Of a stretch of 42,323 nucleotides of DNA, positions 1 through 6,933 are shown piece by piece. Below the pieces are notes generated by a model. The model saw nothing but the letters and a program-made list of their open reading frames with translations. It was not told where the DNA came from and did no database searches. The DNA lies in the NCBI GenBank assembly GCA_903907855.1, contig CAIVPT010000139.1, positions 1-42,323 of the forward strand. The letters run 5' to 3'. The stretch comes from an uncultured Synechococcaceae cyanobacterium (lineage in GTDB: Bacteria; Cyanobacteriota; Cyanobacteriia; PCC-6307; Cyanobiaceae). Positions within the stretch are counted from its first letter, which is position 1, and every line of letters begins with the position of its first letter. The position numbers were made by a program, and so were the translations under genes.

Positions 1-229
1 CCAGGCCGGGCGAAATGCGGATCGTATCGGCCCCGAGATTGCTGTTGGCCTGAGCCAGGGCCCAGGCGAAGCTGTTTGCCGTGGCGCTGGTTCCCCAGCT
101 GGTTTCGCTCACCGTGTAGGTGGCAGCGCGAACCGGCGAGGCCCCCAGCAGCAGGGGCAGAGCCGCAAGAGCCGATAATGCGGGGATGCCGCGAACGCAA
201 AACGGGGATCGAAAGAGAATGGAAGGCAA
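1..229 (-). CDS. Secreted protein, N-terminal part (runs off left edge)
   Basis: The gene is read leftward and leaves the window, so only about 76 residues are seen. The N-terminus looks like a signal peptide: a basic start, a hydrophobic run (ALSALAALPLLLGAS) and a likely cleavage after PVRA. The following mature stretch is rich in Ser, Thr, Asn and Ala and includes TANSFAWALAQANSNLGADT, which resembles the opening of right-handed beta-helix or CSLREAI-type surface proteins. That family link is an inference. The frame has no ATG. It opens after a TGA near 257, and the best start is a TTG at 229. An ATG in another frame (259-261) begins just upstream, so a frameshift or an unusual start is possible. 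No function can be named from this fragment. Confidence 0.55.
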   Translation of the reverse strand, partial: MPSILFRSPFCVRGIPALSALAALPLLLGASPVRAATYTVSETSWGTSATANSFAWALAQANSNLGADTIRISPGL

Positions 230-682
230 GAAAGGATTTACCAGCTGCGGCCAAATGTTCGCTCATCATGCCCTGATCAACCGCACAAGCAGAGAGCTTT
301 TGGCCCGGCCAAGCGAAAAACCCATGGGACTCGACTTGGGATGGCGATCGCCCGGCTGGCCGCCCGCGCAGGTGCGTTGCGTAACACAGCCCGGCGCCAG
401 CATCTGAGCAATCACAGGAATCTTTCTACAGCCGCAGCCCTGACTTCGGGATCACAACCTCCCTTAACTTCAAGCAGTAGCCAAGAGCTGATTCACCGGC
501 GAACAGCGATGCCGCCGAGAAACAAAACCCTGCAGCAGATGCAGCCAGCCTTGCGGATATCAAGAAAGGTATCTGAGCTGCATCTGGAAAAGCCTAAAAA
601 AGCTGCTCCGATGATTTGTCCCGTCCAGCGCCACATCACCGTCAGCCGGCCTGTCGCTTACCCCCCCCGGTCGGGCGGGGAT
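230..682. other. Gene-free stretch with a HIP1 site
   Basis: This 450-base stretch lies between the start of the left-edge gene and the stop of the small secreted protein; both are on the minus strand. Long open frames cross it but show no recognisable protein. It is less GC-rich than the neighbouring genes (for example 400-480 and 560-615). It holds one HIP1 palindrome (GCGATCGC, 344-351). On the minus strand a T-run (596-601) follows the 683-1060 gene by about 80 bases, and an imperfect GC hairpin lies at about 661-680. These could end transcription, but neither is a textbook terminator. The promoter of the left-edge gene should lie here; no clear site was found. Confidence 0.5.
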
Positions 683-1060
683 TCACTCAATCCGGAACCA
701 GCGATCGATGCGCCCCGGGGCACCCGTGGGGCTGCCCTCGCGGGTGATCACCGCGTAGGTGTGTCCTTCCGTGGATCTCCATTCAAAACGGCACAGGCCC
801 AGACCGGTGCTGGCACAGGAGGCGAGTTCCGGGAAGCGGGTGCAGCGCCGATCGTCCGGCAGCACCGCCGCACACGATTCGCTCTCACGGCGCAACGGCG
901 GTCGCCAACCCTGGGCCAGCAGGCGGGATCGGGCCAGCCCGTAATCCTCCCCGAGCCGCAGCGGCGGCGGCACCTCGGCCGCCAGGGGTGCGGGCAGCAG
1001 GAACGCCAGGACGCCCAGTGCGGCCAGTGCCCCCCCTGACAGCAGGGAACACCGCGCCAT
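683..1060 (-). CDS. Small secreted hypothetical protein (125 aa)
   Basis: The function is not recognised. The protein begins MARCSLLSGG, followed by a hydrophobic run (ALAALGVLAFLLPAPLAA) ending in a typical signal-peptidase site, so it is probably exported to the periplasm or membrane. The mature part (about 97 residues) has five Cys residues (in ESCAAV, RRCTRF, ASCAS and GLCRF), which fits disulfide formation outside the cytoplasm. It ends GRIDRWFRIE. Its ATG (1058-1060) shares one base with the TGA of the upstream gene (TGATG), so the pair is probably translationally coupled. The open frame continues upstream of this ATG, but only this start gives a signal peptide and the coupled junction. 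Confidence 0.7.
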   Translation of the reverse strand: MARCSLLSGGALAALGVLAFLLPAPLAAEVPPPLRLGEDYGLARSRLLAQGWRPPLRRESESCAAVLPDDRRCTRFPELASCASTGLGLCRFEWRSTEGHTYAVITREGSPTGAPGRIDRWFRIE

Positions 1061-1422
1061 CAGCCGCGATGGGCCAACAAGGTGCGCACCATCAGCCGCA
1101 GGGTGTCGCGGGTGCCACCGGCGCTCCGCCAGCGCTCCAGCCACTGCAGCAGCGGCGCCGCTGGCTCGGCGGCCTGATCGGCCTCGAGAGCTGGTGGCGA
1201 CTGGATGCCCAGGCGGGCCAGGAAGGCGCTGGCATCGTCGAGACAGGAGCCGCCGTCGCCGAAGCCGTCGAGACGGGGATCGAGGGCAGCCAGCAGGGTT
1301 TCCAGCTCCTCGACACTCAACTCCGGCAGCGGCTCGGGGCCCGGCTCGGCCGCGGGATCGACTAGCGGATCGGTGGACAGGGCTCTGGGGCAACTCCCCC
1401 AGCATGGCGCGCCTTGCCCCAC
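1060..1422 (-). CDS. Hypothetical protein, first gene of a coupled pair
   Basis: The 120-residue protein has no family I recognise. It is acidic in its first half (PELSVEELETLLAALDPRL) and helical and basic toward the end (LQWLERWRSAGGTRDTLRLM). It has no signal peptide or membrane segment. The start is uncertain: GTG at 1422 is the most upstream, and internal starts are possible because the first 30 residues are low-complexity (Pro, Glu, Ala). Its stop overlaps the ATG of the small secreted protein by one base, so the two form an operon. It is divergent from the small membrane gene at 1456, with about 33 bases between the starts. Confidence 0.55.
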   Translation of the reverse strand: MGQGAPCWGSCPRALSTDPLVDPAAEPGPEPLPELSVEELETLLAALDPRLDGFGDGGSCLDDASAFLARLGIQSPPALEADQAAEPAAPLLQWLERWRSAGGTRDTLRLMVRTLLAHRG

Positions 1423-1455
1423 CTAGCCTGAGCCCACCCCGTGCGGGGCCCGGCC

Positions 1456-1653
1456 ATGCTCAAACTCTGCCTGCAGCTTCTCGTGGGCGTCAGCCTGGCG
1501 CTGCGTCTGCTGGCGCTTGCCCGCCATCTGCGCCACGCCTGGCGCGGCACGCCGATTCCCGATGCCGCGGGCCGCCGCCTGGCCGCCGACTTTCGCGCCG
1601 AACTCCGCCGCCGCGGCCTGCTCAGCGCCCCTCCCCTGGCGCAGCCCGACTGA
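1456..1653 (+). CDS. Small membrane-anchored protein (65 aa)
   Basis: The product starts MLKLCLQLLVGVSLALRLLA, a single hydrophobic segment that would act as an N-terminal anchor. A basic tail follows, rich in Arg and Ala (RHLRHAWRG, RRLAADFRAELRRRG), and would stay in the cytoplasm. No domain is recognised. An in-frame start lies 15 bases upstream, but the ATG at 1456 puts the hydrophobic segment first. The gene converges on the UmuD-like gene, with only four bases between the two stop codons. It could be a chance reading frame. The clean membrane-plus-basic layout and the tight fit between neighbours argue that it is real. Confidence 0.5.
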   Translation: MLKLCLQLLVGVSLALRLLALARHLRHAWRGTPIPDAAGRRLAADFRAELRRRGLLSAPPLAQPD

Positions 1654-1657
1654 GCCC

Positions 1658-2155
1658 TCAGCGCCGCTGCGGCCGCGGCGGCAACAGATGGTGCACCGCA
1701 TGCCGCACCACTCCCCAGAGCTCGGTGTCCTCAGCAGCGGCCTCGCTCCCCTCCGGATCGATCGGCAACGGAATCGGTGGACTGGCGCCATCGCTGGCCA
1801 CCAGAACAAGCCGGCCGCCGCGCCGTTGCAGGCGCCGCACCAGGAATTCGCTCTCATGGACCGCCACCACCACCATGCCCGGCCGGGCGTCGACACTGCG
1901 GTCGATCACCAGCAGATCGCCATCGACGATGCCGTCGCCGCGCATCGCCTCACCGCGGACGCGCATGAAAAAGGTGGCCAGGGGCCGGGGGATCAGGACC
2001 CCATTCAGATCGATGCGGCCCTCCACGTAGTCGTCGGCGGGACTGGGAAAGCCGGAGGTGGGGCCGGGAAAGCCGGAGGCGCCGGCCTCGACGACGAGGG
2101 GCACGGGCACCGCCGAGGAGAGGGCGCCGCGGGGATCAAGGGAGTGCACGACCAT
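1658..2155 (-). CDS. umuD: UmuD-like S24/LexA-family protein lacking the catalytic Ser and Lys
   Basis: This is a UmuD homologue of 165 residues. Residues 34-53 (SGFPSPADDYVEGRIDLNGV) match the UmuD cleavage region and following arm closely, and the beta-rich S24 core follows (GDGIVDGDLLVIDRS, ELWGVVRHAV). In E. coli UmuD, RecA-stimulated self-cleavage at Cys24-Gly25 uses Ser60 (GDSM) and Lys97 (VKKL), and the cleaved form joins UmuC in polymerase V. Here the same places read GEAM (Ala70, codon GCG at 1946-1948) and VRRL (Arg107, codon CGG at 1835-1837). Both catalytic residues are therefore replaced. The cleavage bond would be Ser-Gly, and the segment around it is duplicated (SGFPGPT then SGFPSPA). 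No umuC is adjacent. The start is the ATG at 2155; an in-frame ATG lies further upstream. Family assignment is firm; loss of activity is inferred. Confidence 0.85.
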   Translation of the reverse strand: MVVHSLDPRGALSSAVPVPLVVEAGASGFPGPTSGFPSPADDYVEGRIDLNGVLIPRPLATFFMRVRGEAMRGDGIVDGDLLVIDRSVDARPGMVVVAVHESEFLVRRLQRRGGRLVLVASDGASPPIPLPIDPEGSEAAAEDTELWGVVRHAVHHLLPPRPQRR

Positions 2156-2175
2156 CACGCAGCTCACTCCGCAAT

Positions 2176-2189
2176 AGTACATGCGTACC
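2176..2189 (-). promoter_or_regulatory. LexA (SOS) box upstream of the umuD-like gene
   Basis: The minus strand reads GGTACGCATGTACT. This fits every position of the reported cyanobacterial LexA box consensus RGTACNNNDGTWCB. It ends 21 bases before the ATG of the UmuD-like gene, where bound LexA would block transcription, and its other side faces the divergent DUF985 gene (ATG at 2249, 60 bases away). Damage-inducible control of the umuD-like gene is a strong inference; control of the cupin gene is weaker. Confidence 0.75.
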
Positions 2190-2248
2190 AAGACGGGCGG
2201 ATCTATCCGGGCGATCATCCCCAGGGACGGACCCCAGGAGCCCCCGCG

Positions 2249-2749
2249 ATGCAGGAGCACAACGACGGAGAGAGCGCGCGGCTGCTGATCGAGCGATTGG
2301 AGCTGGCACCCCATCCGGAGGGGGGCTGGTACCGCGAGCTGCACCGGTCGACGGTGGCGGTGGAGCGCAGCGGCGACGGCTGCCGACGCGCCGGCCTCAC
2401 CCTGATCGCCTACCTGCTGGAGGCCGGATCCTGCAGCCGCTGGCACCGGGTGCGCGGCGCCGACGAGATCTGGCAGCACGTGGCGGGCGCGCCACTGCGC
2501 CTCTGGCGACTACCGCCCCAGGGGGGCCGCAGCGAGGAGTTCACCCTGGCGCCCCTGTCAGCGGAGTGCCCGGAGCTCGGCGCCGTGCAGGTGGTCCCCG
2601 CCGACTGGTGGCAGGCCGCCCGCAGCCTCGGCGGCTGGAGCCTGGTGACCTGCTGCGTGGGCCCGGGATTCGACTTCGCCGACTTCGCGTTGCTGCGCGA
2701 TCGCGCCGAGGGGCCCGAGCTGCCAGGGGCCGATCCGGCGCTGCGCTGA
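2249..2749 (+). CDS. Cupin-fold protein of the DUF985 family
   Basis: The 166-residue cytoplasmic protein matches the DUF985 (cupin_5) family along its length. It has the N-terminal helix ending in PHPEGGWYREL, the beta-strand LTLIAYLLEAGSCSRWHRV, the DEIWQHVAG segment with its conserved Trp-His, and the closing strand GWSLVTCCVGPGFDFADF. Members are small double-stranded beta-helix proteins whose biochemical role is poorly defined. The His and Glu/Asp residues that could bind a metal (WHRV, DEIWQH) are present. The start is the ATG at 2249; an open frame extends upstream without homology. It is divergent from the LexA-boxed umuD-like gene and may share that regulatory region. Confidence 0.85.
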   Translation: MQEHNDGESARLLIERLELAPHPEGGWYRELHRSTVAVERSGDGCRRAGLTLIAYLLEAGSCSRWHRVRGADEIWQHVAGAPLRLWRLPPQGGRSEEFTLAPLSAECPELGAVQVVPADWWQAARSLGGWSLVTCCVGPGFDFADFALLRDRAEGPELPGADPALR

Positions 2750-2800
2750 TGGCGACCCATCGGCGAGCATGGATTCCGCGAGCGTGAGGCAAGGGCGGCG

Positions 2801-3091
2801 ATGGCCTGTCCCAACTGCGGGAGCTGGGCGGTGAAGGCCGATCGCAGCCTGGCCGGCCGCATGGTGTGCGCCCGCTGCGGGCAGCTGCTGGCGGGGTCGG
2901 CGCAGGGGAGGCGGCGCCGGCGCTTGGCATGGCCCCTGACGGGGCCGCAGCTGGATCGTCGCTGGCGCGGCTGGATCGCGCTGACCCTGTTGCTGGCGGT
3001 GTCCGCCCTGCTGGCGGCCCGGGTGCCGGAAGGAAGACACCAGCCGTCGGGGCCCGGCACGCCCCCCCACCGGCAGGGGCCGCTTACCTGA
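2801..3091 (+). CDS. Zinc-ribbon protein with one membrane segment
   Basis: The 96-residue product opens with a four-Cys zinc ribbon: CPNCG at residues 3-7 and CARCG at about 23-27. A basic linker (GRRRRRLAWP) follows, then one hydrophobic segment (WIALTLLLAVSALLAARV, about residues 57-74) and a Pro/Gly-rich tail. The layout suggests a membrane-anchored protein with the zinc ribbon on the cytoplasmic side, by the positive-inside rule. No specific function is recognised. It follows the DUF985 gene by about 50 bases on the same strand and could be cotranscribed with it. Confidence 0.7.
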   Translation: MACPNCGSWAVKADRSLAGRMVCARCGQLLAGSAQGRRRRRLAWPLTGPQLDRRWRGWIALTLLLAVSALLAARVPEGRHQPSGPGTPPHRQGPLT

Positions 3092-3211
3092 AGATCGGGG
3101 TCGCTGGACGCACGGACAGGCCGCAGTGTTGTGCCCATCCGCTGACAGGAGCGATCCCGAGGGCGTCGTATCCCGGAATATTGGCCCCATCGTTCGACTC
3201 CGACCGTACGG

Positions 3212-4384
3212 ATGGCAAGAAACAACCCCGTGGCCAACCTTGCCTCCATGAGCATGCGACAGCTGCGCGAGCTGGCACGCACCCTCGGCATCAGTCGCTA
3301 TAGCGCCGAAACCAAGGAGGGGCTGGCCGAGGCGATCGCCACCAAGGCCTCCCTCACCGGCGAGGACGAGGCGCCAGCGACTGCACCCGCCGCATTCGCG
3401 CCGATGGCGGCCATGAGCCCCCCCGAGCCCGCGGAGACAGCGAAGACACCGCAGACAGCGGCCGATCTACCGGCGATGGAGGCCTCCCTACCGCCGGCGC
3501 CACGCCCCCGCACCGAAACCCGGGTGGTCTTCCTCCCCCGCGATCCCCAGTGGGCCTACGTGTTCTGGGAGATCTCCGAGGCAGACCAGATGGCCGCAGC
3601 AGCCGGCGGCGCCACCCAGCTCTGCCTGCGGGTCGCCGATGTGACCGGCCTGAGCGGCGGTTCCGCCCATCCCCACACCCTGCAGGAGGTGGTCGTCGAC
3701 AGCCACGCCACCGAGTGGTACCTGCCGGTGCCCCTGAGCGATCGCGACTACCGCGTCGAACTGGGCTACCGCAGCGGTGGCGCCCGCTGGATCTCCCTGG
3801 CCTTCTCCTCGGTGGCCCGGGTGCCGGCCCTGCACCCGAGCGAACAGATCCTCGACCAGTTCGTTCCCTTCTCCCTCGACATCCTGCCGAGCGAGGGCGA
3901 GATGATCGCTCCGGCGAGCAGTGAGAGCGGGCTGCATGAGCGCCTCTACCAAACCGCCACCGCCCGCTGGCGCCGCCTGGGCCGCGGTTCGGAGGCCTTC
4001 CACGAACTCGAGGAGGGCGAGGATCGGGCCGCCGGCGGCCAGCTCTCCGGGGTCGGCCAGTGGGCCAGCGGCCGCACCGAGAGCGGTGCCGGTGGCGTAC
4101 CGGTGCGCCAACGGGCCTTCTGGCTGGTGGCCGATGCCGAGCTGATCGTCTACGGCGCCACCGATCCCTCCGCACGCCTGACCATCGGCGGCGAAGAGGT
4201 GCCCCTGAGCGCCGAAGGCACCTTCCGCATCCAGGTTCCCTTCCGCGACGGGCAGCAGCTGTATCCGATCGAGGCGGTGGCGGCCGATGGCGAACAGCGG
4301 CGCAACATCACCCTGGAATTCCGCCGCACCACCCCCGAGGCCCACGTCAACACCCTCGAAGAGGCGGTTCCCGAGTGGTTCTGA
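3212..4384 (+). CDS. DUF4912 domain protein with an N-terminal Rho-N-like motif
   Basis: The 390-residue protein starts with a short Rho N-terminal/SAP-like helix pair (MRQLRELARTLGISRYS, about residues 13-30). A low-complexity Ala/Pro linker (about 50-100) follows. Next comes the DUF4912 domain (about 105-215), recognisable by VVFLPRDPQWAYVFWEIS, the seven-residue EWYLPVP and the YRVELGYRSGGARW strand. The C-terminal third has a beta-sandwich-like segment (WLVADAELIVYGATDPSARL, GTFRIQVPFRDG) ending in EAVPEWF. The family is common in cyanobacteria and its role is unknown; the N-terminal motif hints at nucleic-acid binding. No signal peptide is present. It converges on the kinase/ATPase fusion gene with about 40 bases between stops. 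Confidence 0.85.
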   Translation: MARNNPVANLASMSMRQLRELARTLGISRYSAETKEGLAEAIATKASLTGEDEAPATAPAAFAPMAAMSPPEPAETAKTPQTAADLPAMEASLPPAPRPRTETRVVFLPRDPQWAYVFWEISEADQMAAAAGGATQLCLRVADVTGLSGGSAHPHTLQEVVVDSHATEWYLPVPLSDRDYRVELGYRSGGARWISLAFSSVARVPALHPSEQILDQFVPFSLDILPSEGEMIAPASSESGLHERLYQTATARWRRLGRGSEAFHELEEGEDRAAGGQLSGVGQWASGRTESGAGGVPVRQRAFWLVADAELIVYGATDPSARLTIGGEEVPLSAEGTFRIQVPFRDGQQLYPIEAVAADGEQRRNITLEFRRTTPEAHVNTLEEAVPEWF

Positions 4385-4424
4385 GCCCCGGCTCCCACCC
4401 ACTGAGGGCCCAGCCGCTGAGGGC

Positions 4425-5984
4425 CTAGGGGTCCTCCCGGCGCCACTCCTGAAGACGCCTCACCCCCTCCGCCGAGCCGGGGCAGCAGAGATGACTCCTC
4501 TGCCGTTCCTCCTCGGTGATCGCCTCCAGCTTGTCCAGCTGGCCTTCGATCACCGCAGCATCGGCGTCCGAGGGATCGAGCCCCAGGCGCCGCCGCTGCT
4601 CCACCCGCTCCCGGGCCTGCTCCGGCCCGCAGACGCACTCGAGAATGGCAAAGTCGGCCCCGCTGAGCCGGGCTAACTCCCAAAAGACCTCGCGATCGGA
4701 GCGCCGCAGGAAGGTGGCATCGACCACCACATCCATCCCCGCCGCCAGAACCGCCGCCGCACAGCCGCCGAGGCGCTCCAGGTAAAGCCAACGGCTCACC
4801 GCCGGGGCATACAGCACGGATGGGTCAGGCACCTCCGCCCCAGCACCCGCCTCCCCCCAGAGCCCGAAACGCCGCTTGCGTTCGCCATCCGAGCGCAGAT
4901 GCATCCAGCTGGGCTCCTGCGCAAGCCGGGAGGCCCAGTGGCTCTTGCCACTGCCCGAGATCCCGTGGGTGATCACGAGGGCCGGCCGCCGCGGCCGGAT
5001 CACCGCCTGGGCCCAACGCAGGTACGAGCTCAGGTCGCCCCGCCGTCTCCCGACTTCCTCCGCCGCCAGATCCGGCTGGGAGAGCCGCAGGGCGGTCACC
5101 TTGGCGCGCACCAGGGCCCGATACACCCGATACCAGGACCACAGGCGCAGGCCCACGTAATCGCCGCTGCGCTCGAGCCAGCGGCTCAGCAGGCGGTGGG
5201 CCTCGATCGCGCGGCCACCATGCTGCAGATCCATCGCCGCGAAGGCCAGGTCACTGATCGCATCAATCCAGCGCAGCTGGGGACTGAACTCGAGGCAATC
5301 GAACACCTCGATGCGTCCGTCCAGAAGAGCCATGTTGCCGAGGTGCAGATCACCATGGCCCTCGCGCACCCGGCCCTCCGCCTTGCGGCGGCGAAACAGG
5401 GGCGTCAGCCGCTGCGCCTGGGCCTCACTCCAGTGCCTCAGCGGCGCCACCACCGCCGGATCGACACCGCAGCGCTCCAGCACCGCCAGGTTGGCCAGGG
5501 CGGGATCGCGCACGCTCGGCGGCTCGCCCCAGGGATCCCCTGGGGAGGCCACCGCCGCCCGGGCGTGGAAGGCCGCCAGCCGTTCCGCCAGCTCCTCAAA
5601 GGCGACGGGGGGAACGCTGCCGTGGGCCAGGGCCTCCGGCAGCAGGGCCTCCTGGGGGAAGCGACGCATCATCAAGGCCGTTTCGATCACCGGCCCGCCA
5701 CCGTGGAAGCGGGCCCGCTCCAGTGGCCCGTGGATCGGCACCACCGCCAGGTAGAGATCGGGCGCCAGGCGACGGTTGAGGCGCAACTCCTCGGCGCAGA
5801 ACCAGGCGCGGCGGGCCTGGGTGCTGAAGTCCACGAAGCCCAGGTCGACCGGTTTCTTGATCTTGTAGGCCACCGGCCCCACCAGGAGGATCCAGGAGAT
5901 GTGCGTCTCCAGGAGCTCGATCGGCTCGGGTGGCGCCGGCTGATGGGCCTCGGGACGCAGCAGGGCGGCGATCAGCGGATCCAT
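4425..5984 (-). CDS. Fusion of an aminoglycoside-phosphotransferase-like domain and a P-loop kinase/ATPase
   Basis: This 519-residue protein joins two enzyme-like domains. Residues about 1-320 resemble the protein-kinase-like/APH fold: TALMMRRFPQEALLPEAL in the N-lobe, GHGDLHLGNMALLDGRIEVFDCLEF as the Brenner-type catalytic loop (HGDLHLGN), and a metal-binding Asp in FDCLEF. Residues about 335-519 form a small P-loop NTPase with Walker A GISGSGKSHWA and a later VVVDATF strand. This two-domain arrangement is known in many bacteria as COG2187 plus COG0645-type proteins, whose substrates are not established. It is unlikely to confer drug resistance by itself. It has no signal peptide or membrane segment. 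The ATG at 5984 is preceded by a divergent region toward the nuclease-like gene at 6104. Confidence 0.85.
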   Translation of the reverse strand: MDPLIAALLRPEAHQPAPPEPIELLETHISWILLVGPVAYKIKKPVDLGFVDFSTQARRAWFCAEELRLNRRLAPDLYLAVVPIHGPLERARFHGGGPVIETALMMRRFPQEALLPEALAHGSVPPVAFEELAERLAAFHARAAVASPGDPWGEPPSVRDPALANLAVLERCGVDPAVVAPLRHWSEAQAQRLTPLFRRRKAEGRVREGHGDLHLGNMALLDGRIEVFDCLEFSPQLRWIDAISDLAFAAMDLQHGGRAIEAHRLLSRWLERSGDYVGLRLWSWYRVYRALVRAKVTALRLSQPDLAAEEVGRRRGDLSSYLRWAQAVIRPRRPALVITHGISGSGKSHWASRLAQEPSWMHLRSDGERKRRFGLWGEAGAGAEVPDPSVLYAPAVSRWLYLERLGGCAAAVLAAGMDVVVDATFLRRSDREVFWELARLSGADFAILECVCGPEQARERVEQRRRLGLDPSDADAAVIEGQLDKLEAITEEERQRSHLCCPGSAEGVRRLQEWRREDP

Positions 5985-6103
5985 GGCGCGCCTGCGGGGC
6001 CGGGAAGGCTGCGGCCGGGAGGGGAGCCCCCATTATTCCCCGACCATCCCCGGGGGAGAGGCCGGGGAGAGAGCTGCGTAGAGTCGCTTGTTGTCGTGGT
6101 TCC

Positions 6104-6715
6104 GTGCGCGAGCTGCCGTTCCAGGCCCTGGTGGCCCAGGCTGCCTGCGTTGCGGTGGCCCTGGCCGGCGGCGTCCCGGGCCACGGCCAGGCAACCCTGC
6201 CACCACCGCCCCTGCCGCCCCTGCCAGCCCCACCAGCGGGCCCGGCCCCCACTCCGGCGATCCAGCGGGTGCGGCCTGCCCGCGTGCTCTCCGTGCGCAA
6301 CGGCCAGGAGCTGCGGGTGCAGATCGCCGGCACCGACCTGCCGCGGCGGGTGCGGCTGGCCTGCCTGCAGGCCCCCCGCCCCGGCCAGGTGCCCTGGGCC
6401 CAGACGGCCCAGCGGCGGCTGCGGGCCCTGCTGCCGGTGGGCAGCGAGGTGAGCCTGGAGCTGCGCGGCCGCGATGTGTTCAACCGGGAGGTGGCGCTGG
6501 TGCGGCGCAATGGCCGCGACATGGCCCTGCCGTTGCTGGAGGAGGGGGCCGTTTTCTTCTTCGATGGGCTGCCCGGCGGCTGCAACGAGCTGAACTACAG
6601 GGCGGTGGAGGGGTTGGCGCGGCGGCGCGCGCTCGGAATCTGGAGCGTGCCGGGCGGCATCGAGCGACCGTGGAGCTGGCTGGAGCGCGAAGGGGACCCC
6701 TCCGCCGAACCCTGA
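6104..6715 (+). CDS. Exported staphylococcal-nuclease-fold protein, active site degenerate
   Basis: With a GTG start at 6104 the protein is 203 residues. It has a signal-peptide-like N-terminus (QALVAQAACVAVALAGGVPG) and a Pro-rich linker (residues 31-52), then an SNase-like OB fold from about 58 to 160. Alignment by motif gives RLACLQAPRPG for the SNase loop RLLLVDTPE. Arg84 matches catalytic Arg35, but Gln89 replaces metal ligand Asp40 and Arg92 replaces catalytic Glu43. The third catalytic residue, Arg87, is matched by Arg128 in FNREVAL. Nuclease activity is therefore doubtful. It would act in the periplasm or outside the cell. Its 3' end overlaps the opposite-strand gene 6595-6933 by 121 bases. 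No ATG start gives a signal peptide in this frame. Confidence 0.75.
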   Translation: MRELPFQALVAQAACVAVALAGGVPGHGQATLPPPPLPPLPAPPAGPAPTPAIQRVRPARVLSVRNGQELRVQIAGTDLPRRVRLACLQAPRPGQVPWAQTAQRRLRALLPVGSEVSLELRGRDVFNREVALVRRNGRDMALPLLEEGAVFFFDGLPGGCNELNYRAVEGLARRRALGIWSVPGGIERPWSWLEREGDPSAEP

Positions 6716-6933
6716 GGGCCGCACCCGGCCGGTCCTTCGCGCCACTGGGAGCGGGCCGTATCGAGCAGGCCGCTGTAGAGGTCGTTGAAGAGGCGGGCCA
6801 GGTCGGGATTGCTGGTGCCGGGCCCGCTGATCGCCTCAGCGCCCAGGGCGGCTTCGAGGATATCCAGCAGCAGGGCCACCTCCGAGCTCTCCAGATCGAG
6901 CAGATGGTGGCTGCCGCGATGGTCGACCTTCAT
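6595..6933 (-). CDS. Hypothetical protein, second gene of an ATGA-coupled pair
   Basis: The 112-residue product starts MKVDHRGSHHLLDLESSEVA and has an amphipathic, helix-rich first half (VALLLDILEAALGAEA, ARLFNDLYSGLLDTARSQW). No family is recognised. The ATG overlaps the stop of the upstream gene (ATGA, 6930-6933), which strongly supports the start. The last 40 residues lie antisense to the nuclease-fold gene and look low-complexity (GPQGSAEGSPSRSSQ), so the true functional part is probably the first 70 residues. Confidence 0.65.
   Translation of the reverse strand: MKVDHRGSHHLLDLESSEVALLLDILEAALGAEAISGPGTSNPDLARLFNDLYSGLLDTARSQWREGPAGCGPQGSAEGSPSRSSQLHGRSMPPGTLQIPSARRRANPSTAL

Noticed and set aside
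341-1039. 232-codon plus-strand frame across the left gene-free stretch
   Set aside because: Half of it is antisense to the small secreted protein, and the rest has no recognisable protein features or ribosome-binding site.
4425-5984. Antibiotic-resistance aminoglycoside phosphotransferase
   Set aside because: Only the general kinase-like fold and HGDLHLGN loop are shared. The fusion to a P-loop ATPase is a housekeeping-type family of unknown substrate.
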